Below are positions 1-5,434 of a stretch of DNA of 5,904 bases, one piece after another. Position 1 is the stretch's first letter, and the number at the start of each line of letters is the position of its first letter. The translations under genes and the position numbers were made by a program. Source of the stretch: Campylobacteraceae bacterium (GTDB lineage Bacteria; Campylobacterota; Campylobacteria; Campylobacterales; Sulfurovaceae); contig JALWVW010000148.1 in assembly GCA_027079365.1 (NCBI GenBank), positions 1-5,904 on the forward strand, in the 5' to 3' direction. The notes beneath the pieces are model-generated. The model worked only from the letters and a program-made list of their open reading frames with translations. It made no database searches and had not been told where the DNA came from.

Positions 1-1206
1 AAAAAGCATCATGGATCCAGCAAACATGGATCACACGGTTCAAAAAAACATGGTTCTTGCAAGACTAAGCATGGTTCAAAGAAACACCATGAATCCAGCA
101 AACATGAATCCAGCAAACATGGTTCACACAAACATGGTTCACACAAACATGGTTCATACAAGCATGGTTCACACAAGCATGGTTCACATTGCACTACAAG
201 CTGTTCAGACTATGAGAAACTTGTAGAGAAGTATAAAAATCTTTCAGAGCAGTATCTAGCAAAGTACAACAGTACACATTGTTATACCTACTATAGATAC
301 TATCTCTGTTATGCAAAGAAATACGAGTATTACAAAAAGAAGCTTGAAGCATGTAAGCCAGCAACGCCTGATTGTGACCAATATAAGACTATTGCAGATC
401 AATATAAGGTAAAAGCAGATCAGTATAAGGTATATGCGGATAAGTACCTTGCAGCATACAATAGATGTCATTATTATTGCTACTATTACTACTACGCATG
501 CTATATCAAGAAATATAATTATTATATGGATCTGTATAACCAGTATATGGAAAAGTATAATAACTGCCAGGCAAAAAATATCTATGGTGAAGTTCATGGG
601 TCAATCTATGAAGATAAAGATGCCGACAAAATAAAAGATGCTGATGAATACGGTATGGCGGGAGTTCTTGTATTGTTAACAGATGCCAATGGTACAGAGT
701 ATAACACCACTACAGATGCCACAGGTCATTATACATTTACGCAGATTGCCAAAGGTGCGGCTACAGTGACCGTAACAGACGATGCCTTCCCGGCATATAC
801 TGAGCTTTATACTGAGAACAATCCCGCGACAGTCATCATCGAATCTGGTAAGGATGCGAATGCAGGAGATGTGGGTTATATATTTCCTGAGCCTTCCGGA
901 AGTCTGACTGGAAAAGTATTTGAAGATAGTGACGAAAGTGGTGATTTTACAGATGGTGAAGTAGGCGCCAATGGTATCATAGTTGTGATTGTTGATAAAA
1001 ATGGTGACGAACAGAGTATTACCACTACAGATGGTAGTTATCATTTTGACAGGGTGGTAGCAGGAGCAGTGGATATCGCTGTTTCTCATCTTCCAACGGA
1101 TGCAGATGTCAGCATCGGAAGTCTGAGCTTCTCTAGAAATGTAGTAGCAGGGCAAGACAATATAGCTACTGATATTGGGTATACCCTTCCTGCAGTATTA
1201 TACTGA
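1..1206 (+). CDS. Repeat-rich probable surface protein with His-rich repeats, Tyr/Cys-rich heptads and two SdrD-B-like domains (5' end outside window)
   Basis: The frame is open from base 1 to the TGA at 1204-1206, giving 401 visible residues; the ATG at 526 lies inside the Tyr-rich segment and is not the start, so the N-terminus and any signal peptide lie upstream. Residues 3-64 are His-rich repeats (18 His in the first 64 residues). Residues 71-195 hold 34 Tyr and 8 Cys in 125 residues, with Tyr in heptad spacing (71/78/85, 128/135/142/149, 179/186) that suggests a coiled coil. Residues about 196-293 and 299-394 are two related beta domains. Each has an Asp-rich loop after the first strand (YEDKDADKIKDADE and FEDSDESGDFTDGE), a TTTD turn, a YxF strand and a closing DVGY or DIGY, as in the SdrD B-like calcium-binding family of extracellular proteins. 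The protein ends seven residues after DIGY, with no LPXTG, PEP-CTERM or membrane anchor. I do not recognise a named gene. A structural, adhesive or metal-binding surface role is inference only. Confidence 0.85.
   Translation, partial: KKHHGSSKHGSHGSKKHGSCKTKHGSKKHHESSKHESSKHGSHKHGSHKHGSYKHGSHKHGSHCTTSCSDYEKLVEKYKNLSEQYLAKYNSTHCYTYYRYYLCYAKKYEYYKKKLEACKPATPDCDQYKTIADQYKVKADQYKVYADKYLAAYNRCHYYCYYYYYACYIKKYNYYMDLYNQYMEKYNNCQAKNIYGEVHGSIYEDKDADKIKDADEYGMAGVLVLLTDANGTEYNTTTDATGHYTFTQIAKGAATVTVTDDAFPAYTELYTENNPATVIIESGKDANAGDVGYIFPEPSGSLTGKVFEDSDESGDFTDGEVGANGIIVVIVDKNGDEQSITTTDGSYHFDRVVAGAVDIAVSHLPTDADVSIGSLSFSRNVVAGQDNIATDIGYTLPAVLY
10..192 (+). repeat. In-frame 15-bp tandem repeats encoding HGSHK/HESSK pentapeptides
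   Basis: Eleven units start with CAT, at 10, 25, 49, 70, 88, 103, 118, 133, 148, 163 and 178. Most are 15 bp; those at 25, 49 and 70 are longer (24, 21 and 18 bp) but stay in frame. The units at 88 and 103 are identical (catgaatccagcaaa), as are those at 118 and 133 (catggttcacacaaa); the next three differ by one to a few bases. This pattern points to recent duplication by slippage or unequal exchange. Encoded units are HGSSK, HESSK, HGSHK and HGSYK variants. The array may continue upstream of the window. His spacing of two to five residues could bind divalent metal, which is inference. Confidence 0.9.
232..534 (+). repeat. Internal duplication of a Tyr/Cys-rich block with 192-bp period
   Basis: Residues 78-111 (232-333) align without gaps to residues 142-175 (424-525), an offset of 64 residues. 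By my count 20 of 34 positions are identical, including YLAxYN, the shared His, the YY pairs, CY and KKYxYY. The Tyr phase also matches one heptad upstream (71 with 135). At the DNA level the copies have diverged in synonymous positions (TAT/TAC, AAA/AAG), so this is an older duplication than the 15-bp array. Shared Tyr biases the identity upwards, but the non-Tyr matches (L, A, N, H, C, K, K) support true duplication. Confidence 0.75.
376..459 (+). repeat. 21-bp tandem repeats encoding heptads of the form DQYKxxA
   Basis: Four consecutive 21-bp units start at 376, 397, 418 and 439. They encode DQYKTIA, DQYKVKA, DQYKVYA and the degenerate DKYLAAY. Tyr and the last Ala (or Tyr) recur with exact seven-residue spacing, as expected of an alpha-helical coiled coil with aromatic core positions. 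The units lie within the larger Tyr-rich segment and run into the second copy of the 64-residue-period duplication. Confidence 0.8.
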
Positions 1207-1251
1207 AGAGTTGCGAACTCCATAATCAGTACCCATCCGTAAGTAAAATCT

Positions 1252-1300
1252 AACCTTTCGCCATCCAATATGGCGAAAGGTTCCTCACTTTCTATTTTTT
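1252..1300 (+). terminator. Perfect 12-bp hairpin followed by a T-rich stretch, after the repeat-rich gene
   Basis: The arms 1252-1263 (aacctttcgcca) and 1271-1282 (tggcgaaaggtt) are exact reverse complements around a 7-nt loop. The strongest T run is 1295-1300, about 12 nt past the stem rather than directly next to it, so it is an imperfect intrinsic terminator. It lies 46 bp after the stop of the upstream gene and before the tolB promoter, a fitting place to separate the two transcription units. The minus-strand reading has no good T run. Confidence 0.7.
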
Positions 1301-1411
1301 CTTAAATTATTTCTCAATTTTGGTAATACTGCGTTAACACTAATAAGGTATAGTGCAAAAATAAGTGCCTGACTCTCTCTAATACTATTTAATATTGATT
1401 TCAGCACAGCC

Positions 1412-1420
1412 TGCTATAAT
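1412..1420 (+). promoter_or_regulatory. Extended -10 promoter for tolB-pal-cpoB
   Basis: TGCTATAAT matches the extended -10 consensus TGnTATAAT exactly, with the hexamer at 1415-1420. There is no convincing -35 at 17 bp; the nearest TTG-containing hexamer, TTGATT at 1395-1400, is only 14 bp away. This fits an extended -10 promoter or the weak -35 usage described for Campylobacterota sigma-70 promoters. Transcription would start near 1427, leaving a leader of about 20 nt before the tolB ATG. Confidence 0.6.
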
Positions 1421-1449
1421 TAGCCTAGTAAACCTAAGTTTGGAAATCT

Positions 1450-2682
1450 ATGAAAACACTATTTTTATACCTTTTGCCTTTTTTTCTTCTGGCTGCGCCA
1501 GATGTAAAACTTAAAATATCCAAAGATGTGGATCAACGGACAAGTATTGCCATTGTTAATAGCAGTAAACCTACTGTAACCTCGAAAAAGCTACATAGCG
1601 TCTTTGTCTCTGATCTGAAGATCAGTGGCCATTTTGTACCGGATAAAACCTATTATATCAGTACATATGACAATGGTATCCTTCCTACGATGCGAAGCAA
1701 AGAGTACATACTCAAGTATCTGTTTTCAGAAAATACGCACGGTGCAGTATTGATGATAAAGCTTCTCAGGGGCGGTAATTCAACGGTTGCCTTAGAAAAA
1801 AAATATGCTATCCCTTCTGTATCCAAGTTTCCATTTATCGTCCACAAAGCTGTCACAGATATCAATAATGCCCTTGGATATCGCTCTATAGCATGGATCA
1901 ATCGTTATGTGGTATATACACGCTATACAGGGAAAAAGCAGAGCGAGATAGTGCTGGCAGACTATACTTTCCACTACACCAAAACAGTGATTCGTGGTGG
2001 ATTGAACCTTTTCCCTCAGTGGGGTGACCCTAAGCAGCGGGGATTTTATTATACTTCTTATGAGACAGGCACGCCTACGATCTTTCACCTTGATATCTAT
2101 ACAGGAAAGAGGAAGCAGATTGTTTCCTCTCCGGGTATGCTGATATGCTCGGATGTTAGTAGAGATGGAAGTAAGCTGCTTTTGACGATGGCGCCTAACT
2201 TTCAACCTGACATTTATGAGTTTGATGTCTCCAGCAGGCAGGCAAAAAGACTGACTACTTTTAGTGGCATTGATGTGAATGGCAAATATAGTGACGGTGA
2301 GCGTTCTATCACCTTTGTCTCTGACCGTATCGGCCGCCCAAATATTTATAAGAAACAGATAGGGAACAGAGCAGTCCGACAACTGATCTTTCATGGAAAG
2401 AAAAATAACAGTTGTGATACTTTTGGCAACAAAATTGTCTATTCGAGTAAAGAGGGTCAGGGGAAATTCAATATCTATCTTGCCAACAGTGCAGGAGGTA
2501 GTGTCAGACCCCTGACTAGTGGAGGGAGTAACCAGTTTCCCCGTTTTGCCCCAGACGGCGATACCGTGCTCTATATTAAGCGTGACAGGGGGGTGAATGC
2601 CATAGGCTATATTGGGCTTAAAACCAATCAAGCGATGTTATTTCCTCTGGGAAATCGGAAAATCCAGTCGATCGATTGGTAA
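1450..2682 (+). CDS. tolB: Tol-Pal system periplasmic protein TolB
   Basis: TolB is the soluble periplasmic part of the Tol-Pal system, which couples the inner-membrane motor to Pal and helps draw in the outer membrane during division. The 410-residue product is close to the usual TolB length (about 400-430). Residues 1-16 form a signal peptide (MKTLFLYLLPFFLLAA), cleaved near residues 15-16. An N-terminal alpha/beta domain follows to about residue 160. A beta-propeller then fills the C-terminal half: FPQWGD at 188-193, DVSRDGSK at 235-242, a degenerate blade near KYSDGE at 279-284 followed by FVSDR, and FPRFAPDGD at 363-371, the usual P-x-(F/W)-S-x-D-G type blade turns. The start is supported by the signal peptide; upstream, only a weak GGA at 1442-1444 resembles a ribosome binding site. 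It lies 21 bp before pal and appears to be first in its operon. Genes for TolQ, TolR and TolA are not adjacent. Confidence 0.95.
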   Translation: MKTLFLYLLPFFLLAAPDVKLKISKDVDQRTSIAIVNSSKPTVTSKKLHSVFVSDLKISGHFVPDKTYYISTYDNGILPTMRSKEYILKYLFSENTHGAVLMIKLLRGGNSTVALEKKYAIPSVSKFPFIVHKAVTDINNALGYRSIAWINRYVVYTRYTGKKQSEIVLADYTFHYTKTVIRGGLNLFPQWGDPKQRGFYYTSYETGTPTIFHLDIYTGKRKQIVSSPGMLICSDVSRDGSKLLLTMAPNFQPDIYEFDVSSRQAKRLTTFSGIDVNGKYSDGERSITFVSDRIGRPNIYKKQIGNRAVRQLIFHGKKNNSCDTFGNKIVYSSKEGQGKFNIYLANSAGGSVRPLTSGGSNQFPRFAPDGDTVLYIKRDRGVNAIGYIGLKTNQAMLFPLGNRKIQSIDW

Positions 2683-2703
2683 TCCAGTAAAAAAAGGAAA
2701 AAA

Positions 2704-3198
2704 ATGAGAAAATACAGTATAGCACTATCAACTATCATCGCAATAATGACACTAAGCGGATGTACCCAGCAGGTGGCTTCGCCAAATCCTGACGGAGCCA
2801 CTATGGTCGCCTCAGATACCGTCACCTTGGATCGTGCAGGTTCGGGGTCAAATACAAGTGGTGCAAACGGAAGATACGGCAATGGGAAAAATAGTGTACA
2901 TTTTGCTTATGACAGCAATAAACTCAGCGAGAAAGAGAGGCAGAAAATAGCCAGAGATAGTAGCACACTCAAACAAAAATCTGAGATCAAAGTCGAGGGA
3001 AATAGTGATGAGTTTGGTACGGACGAGTATAATTATGCGTTAGGATTGCGGCGGGCAAAAGCAGTAAAAGACACGATGGTTTCCAGGGGTGTTCCTGCCA
3101 AAAAGATCAAAGTAATCAGCTATGGTGAAAGCAATCCTGTCTGTCAGGATGGCACAAAGAACTGTTATCGGGAAAATCGGCGTGCTGATTATAAATAG
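2704..3198 (+). CDS. pal: Peptidoglycan-associated lipoprotein Pal
   Basis: Pal tethers the outer membrane to peptidoglycan and binds TolB. The 164-residue product starts with a lipoprotein signal peptide ending in the lipobox LSGC, with Cys20 as the lipidated residue. Thr at +2 rather than Asp fits outer-membrane sorting. A Gly/Ser/Asn-rich linker (about residues 45-61) leads to an OmpA-like domain from Val65. Its signature EGNSDEFGTDEYN at 98-110 and LGLRRAKAV at 113-121 corresponds to EGHADERGTPEYN in E. coli Pal, with Asn100 in place of His. The C-terminal NRRADYK (158-164) holds the conserved NRR. Cys147 and Cys154 could form a disulfide in the periplasm; I recall a similar pair in Campylobacter Pal. 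AAGGA at 2694-2698 lies 5 nt before the ATG, and only 21 bp separate it from tolB. Confidence 0.95.
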   Translation: MRKYSIALSTIIAIMTLSGCTQQVASPNPDGATMVASDTVTLDRAGSGSNTSGANGRYGNGKNSVHFAYDSNKLSEKERQKIARDSSTLKQKSEIKVEGNSDEFGTDEYNYALGLRRAKAVKDTMVSRGVPAKKIKVISYGESNPVCQDGTKNCYRENRRADYK

Positions 3199-3210
3199 GG
3201 AGAAGTAAGT

Positions 3211-3981
3211 ATGCGCTATATAGTGCTTGTTTTGGTCGTCGGATGGACTCTGATCTGGGCAGAACCCTCTGTCTATGGTAATGCGGGATCTTATGGCTCT
3301 GCAAAGCAAAACCGTAACGCTATACTCTCTCTGCAGGAAGAGGTGGCACAACTGAAACAGGAGATAGAGGGGCTAAAATCCATCGTAGAAGGACTGGGTA
3401 TTTCTCTGAACCAGGCGCAGCAAAAAGAGGCCAATAGCGGCACAAGAAGTGATGCCAAACTCCTTCAGGATCTGAGTGCTATGATTGATAGGATCAACAG
3501 CAATTATGTCTCCAAAGAGGCATTAGAAAAAGCACTCAGAGGTGCTAAGGTAAGCAAACGAAATACCTCGTCAAAAAAAACACCTCCAAAAGAACACACA
3601 CCAAAGCCTGACAATAAACTGGAAAAGGCAGATTCCTCAGCACTGTACAGCAGGGGAGTTCGGCTGGTCAAGAAAAAGAAATATAGTATGGCAAAACAGC
3701 GATTTGATATCCTCAAGGCACGAGGGTACAAAAAGGCTTCTACCAACTTCTATCTAGGAGAGATCGCTTACAGAACCAAAAAATATGCGGATGCAATTAC
3801 TTATTACAAGGTCAGTGCAGGCGCCAATGAAAATGCCAATTATATGGATACGCTGCTTCTGCATACAGGGATCTCTCTGGAAAAGAGGGGCGACAAATCT
3901 CAAGCCAAGAGATTTTTTCAGGCAATCGTAGATGGATATCCTGACACAGGTAGTGCTAAAGTAGCAAAAAAGCATCTGTAG
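3211..3981 (+). CDS. cpoB: Cell division coordinator CpoB (YbgF), periplasmic coiled-coil/TPR protein
   Basis: CpoB/YbgF is the periplasmic partner of the Tol system; in E. coli it binds TolA and links outer-membrane constriction with septal peptidoglycan synthesis. The 256 residues match the family length (about 260). Residues 1-17 are a signal peptide, with likely cleavage after IWA (Ala17). Residues 36-70 are a clear coiled coil with Ile38, Leu41, Val45, Leu48, Ile52, Leu55, Leu62 and Leu66 in heptad positions, as in the YbgF trimerisation region. A Lys/Pro/Thr-rich linker spans about 115-140. Residues about 144-256 are TPR-like helices, including RGVRLVKKKKYSMAKQRF, LGEIAYRTKKYADAI and GISLEKRGDKSQAKRFF. 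The ATG lies 12 bp after pal, and the GGGAG ribosome binding site overlaps the end of the pal stop codon, so the two are probably co-translated. Confidence 0.92.
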   Translation: MRYIVLVLVVGWTLIWAEPSVYGNAGSYGSAKQNRNAILSLQEEVAQLKQEIEGLKSIVEGLGISLNQAQQKEANSGTRSDAKLLQDLSAMIDRINSNYVSKEALEKALRGAKVSKRNTSSKKTPPKEHTPKPDNKLEKADSSALYSRGVRLVKKKKYSMAKQRFDILKARGYKKASTNFYLGEIAYRTKKYADAITYYKVSAGANENANYMDTLLLHTGISLEKRGDKSQAKRFFQAIVDGYPDTGSAKVAKKHL

Positions 3982-3990
3982 CACAGTCTT

Positions 3991-4010
3991 GGGAATGAAT
4001 ATTCCCTTTT
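3991..4010 (+). terminator. Short hairpin with T run after cpoB
   Basis: Arms gggaat (3991-3996) and attccc (4001-4006) pair perfectly around a GAAT tetraloop and are followed at once by TTTT (4007-4010). It begins 9 nt after the cpoB stop codon. Stem and T run are both short, so termination may be partial. The placement supports an end of the tolB-pal-cpoB unit. Confidence 0.55.
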
Positions 4011-4086
4011 CTGATCAGGCAAAGTGATGGTTGAGCCTTTCGTTCTGAAATGAGGGAAAATTCAATAAACAGTAGTCAAAAAAGTG

Positions 4087-4092
4087 TATAAT
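4087..4092 (+). promoter_or_regulatory. Probable -10 box of the metY promoter
   Basis: TATAAT at 4087-4092 is a perfect -10 hexamer 28 bp before the metY start. No good -35 is seen at 17 bp; TTCAAT at 4061-4066 is 20 bp away, which is too long for an ordinary spacer. The start of transcription would be near 4099, leaving a leader of only about 20 nt, too short for a riboswitch or attenuator. Any sulfur control would therefore act by a protein at or upstream of the promoter; no clear operator palindrome is seen. Confidence 0.5.
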
Positions 4093-4111
4093 TGAACCAT
4101 TATTTTTTATG

Positions 4112-4116
4112 AAGGA
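4112..4116 (+). promoter_or_regulatory. Ribosome binding site that bears on the metY start
   Basis: AAGGA at 4112-4116 lies 3 nt before the first ATG (4120) and 6 nt before a second in-frame ATG (4123). The second spacing is closer to the norm, so translation may begin mainly at 4123, shortening the protein by one Met. Confidence 0.55.
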
Positions 4117-4119
4117 TCA

Positions 4120-5388
4120 ATGATGCATCAAGAAACAATCGCTTTGCATGGAGGCTATGACGGCAATGAACAGGGTACAATGGCAGTACCTATCTATCAA
4201 ACAACTGCCTATGCGTTTGACAGTACAGAGCACGCTGCGGATCTGTTTGCTCTCAAGGATTTAGGCAATATATATACTCGCCTGATGAATCCTACCACAG
4301 ATGTACTGGAGAAGCGTTTCGCACTAATGGAGGAGGGTGCAGCAGCTATTGCTACTGCCAGTGGCGCCTCTGCGATTTTTTATGCGTTTGCCAATGTGGC
4401 TGAAGCAGGAGATAATATTCTCGTTGCCAAACAGGCATACGGAGGCACCACGACACTGACAGGGCACACGCTCAAACGCTTTGGGATTGAAGCAAGATAT
4501 TTTGATATTCATGACTTGGACGCCATGGAGCAGTTGATTGATGCACGCAGTAAGATGATCTTTTTTGAGGTAATTCCTAATCCCAGTGTGGAGCTGACGG
4601 ATATAGAAAAAATTGCTGGAATCGCTGCAAAACATAGGATACTTCTGTGCGCAGACAATACCGTTGCAACACCTATACTTTGCAAGCCTTTGACTTTGGG
4701 CGCTGATGTTGTGGTGCACAGTACGAGTAAATATACCACAGGCCAGGGACTGGCACTGGGCGGTGTGATGGTTGAGAGCCAGATGATTCTTGAGAAGCTG
4801 GCAGACAACCCCCGATATAGTCATTTCACTGAGCCAGATGAGAGTTATCATGGACTTGTATATACTGAAGTAGGGTTGCCGCCGTTTTCTCTGAGAGCGA
4901 GATTGGCACTACTGCGTGATTTTGGTGCCACGCCCAGCCCTTTTAATTCATGGCTCCTAATACAGGGTCTTGAGACACTGGCACTACGCATGAAGCAGCA
5001 TTCTGAAAGCGCCCTAGAGGTAGCGAAGTTCCTGGAAAGGCATCCCAAGGTCAAAAAGGTCAATTACCCGGGACTCACAAGTAGTCCTGATCATGTACTT
5101 TGTCAAAAGTATTTTACAGAAGGCATGGCAAGTGGTTTGCTTGGATTTGAGCTTGAGAGCAAAGAGGAAGCCCAACGGGTAGCAGACGCATTGAAACTTT
5201 TCAAGTTGGTGGTCAACATCGGAGATAGCAAGTCGATCGCCACTCATCCTGCCAGTACCACCCATCAGCAGCTCTCGGAGCAGGAATTGATAGGTGCAGG
5301 TGTGACGGGTGGGCTGATCCGCCTGAGCATCGGACTGGAGCATCCTGCCGATCTTATGGCAGATTTGACACAGGCTATTGAAGGATAA
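4120..5388 (+). CDS. metY: O-acetylhomoserine sulfhydrylase (O-acetylhomoserine aminocarboxypropyltransferase)
   Basis: This cytoplasmic PLP enzyme makes homocysteine and acetate from O-acetyl-L-homoserine and sulfide, the direct sulfhydrylation route to methionine. It belongs to the Cys/Met metabolism PLP family. Tyr52 and Arg54 in IYTRLMNPT bind the cofactor phosphate from the neighbouring subunit. Ser81-Gly82 lie in the ASGASA phosphate loop. Tyr107 in AYGG stacks on the ring, Asp179 in ADNT pairs with the pyridine nitrogen, and Lys204 in HSTSKYTTG is the Schiff-base lysine. Arg401 in GLIRLSIGLE is the likely substrate-carboxylate ligand. The length of 422 residues and the segment around PDESYHG (239-245) fit MetY; MetB and MetC are nearer 380-400 and lack this insertion. 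A start at 4123 is an alternative. It lies 46 bp before cysK. Substrate choice (acetyl rather than succinyl homoserine) is inferred from the subfamily. Confidence 0.92.
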   Translation: MMHQETIALHGGYDGNEQGTMAVPIYQTTAYAFDSTEHAADLFALKDLGNIYTRLMNPTTDVLEKRFALMEEGAAAIATASGASAIFYAFANVAEAGDNILVAKQAYGGTTTLTGHTLKRFGIEARYFDIHDLDAMEQLIDARSKMIFFEVIPNPSVELTDIEKIAGIAAKHRILLCADNTVATPILCKPLTLGADVVVHSTSKYTTGQGLALGGVMVESQMILEKLADNPRYSHFTEPDESYHGLVYTEVGLPPFSLRARLALLRDFGATPSPFNSWLLIQGLETLALRMKQHSESALEVAKFLERHPKVKKVNYPGLTSSPDHVLCQKYFTEGMASGLLGFELESKEEAQRVADALKLFKLVVNIGDSKSIATHPASTTHQQLSEQELIGAGVTGGLIRLSIGLEHPADLMADLTQAIEG

Positions 5389-5423
5389 GTTTATGGGCAC
5401 CTATTACTATAGAGTACTCTTAT

Positions 5424-5429
5424 AGGAGA
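5424..5429 (+). promoter_or_regulatory. Strong ribosome binding site of cysK
   Basis: AGGAGA at 5424-5429 is followed by 5 nt and then the ATG at 5435. It is the strongest Shine-Dalgarno match in the window and fixes the cysK start. No separate promoter is evident in the 46-bp gap after metY. Confidence 0.75.
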
Positions 5430-5434
5430 AGAAT

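Noticed and set aside
10..192. A CRISPR-like array.
   Set aside because: Repeats of 15 bp are directly adjacent with no unique spacers and stay in frame with a coding sequence.
9..226. Repetitive frames over the array on the minus strand (Cys-Glu-Pro-rich) and in + frame 2 (Met-Asn-Pro/His-Thr-rich).
   Set aside because: They are alternate readings of the 15-bp repeat. Frame 1 is open for over 1200 bp and joins recognisable domains, so it is the coding one.
256..597. A 113-residue hydrophobic minus-strand frame resembling a membrane protein.
   Set aside because: Its Ile/Val richness is the antisense of Tyr codons (TAT/TAC read as ATA/GTA), so it is an artefact of the Tyr-rich gene.
1338..1355. 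Inverted repeat CACTA/TAGTG in the tolB upstream region as an operator.
   Set aside because: Arms are only 5 bp with an 8-nt centre that does not match; this is easily due to chance in AT-rich DNA.
1792..2631. A 279-residue minus-strand frame opposite tolB.
   Set aside because: It lies fully within a well-supported tolB, shows no recognisable domain, and its translation has no family features.
3982..4119. A small RNA or SAM-type riboswitch before metY.
   Set aside because: Beyond the short terminator hairpin I see only imperfect pairing, and the likely transcription start leaves a leader of about 20 nt.
5393..5425. A 10-codon frame (MGTYYYRVLL) before cysK as a leader peptide.
   Set aside because: It has no ribosome binding site of its own, no Cys or Met codon run, and no attenuator hairpin follows it before the cysK start.
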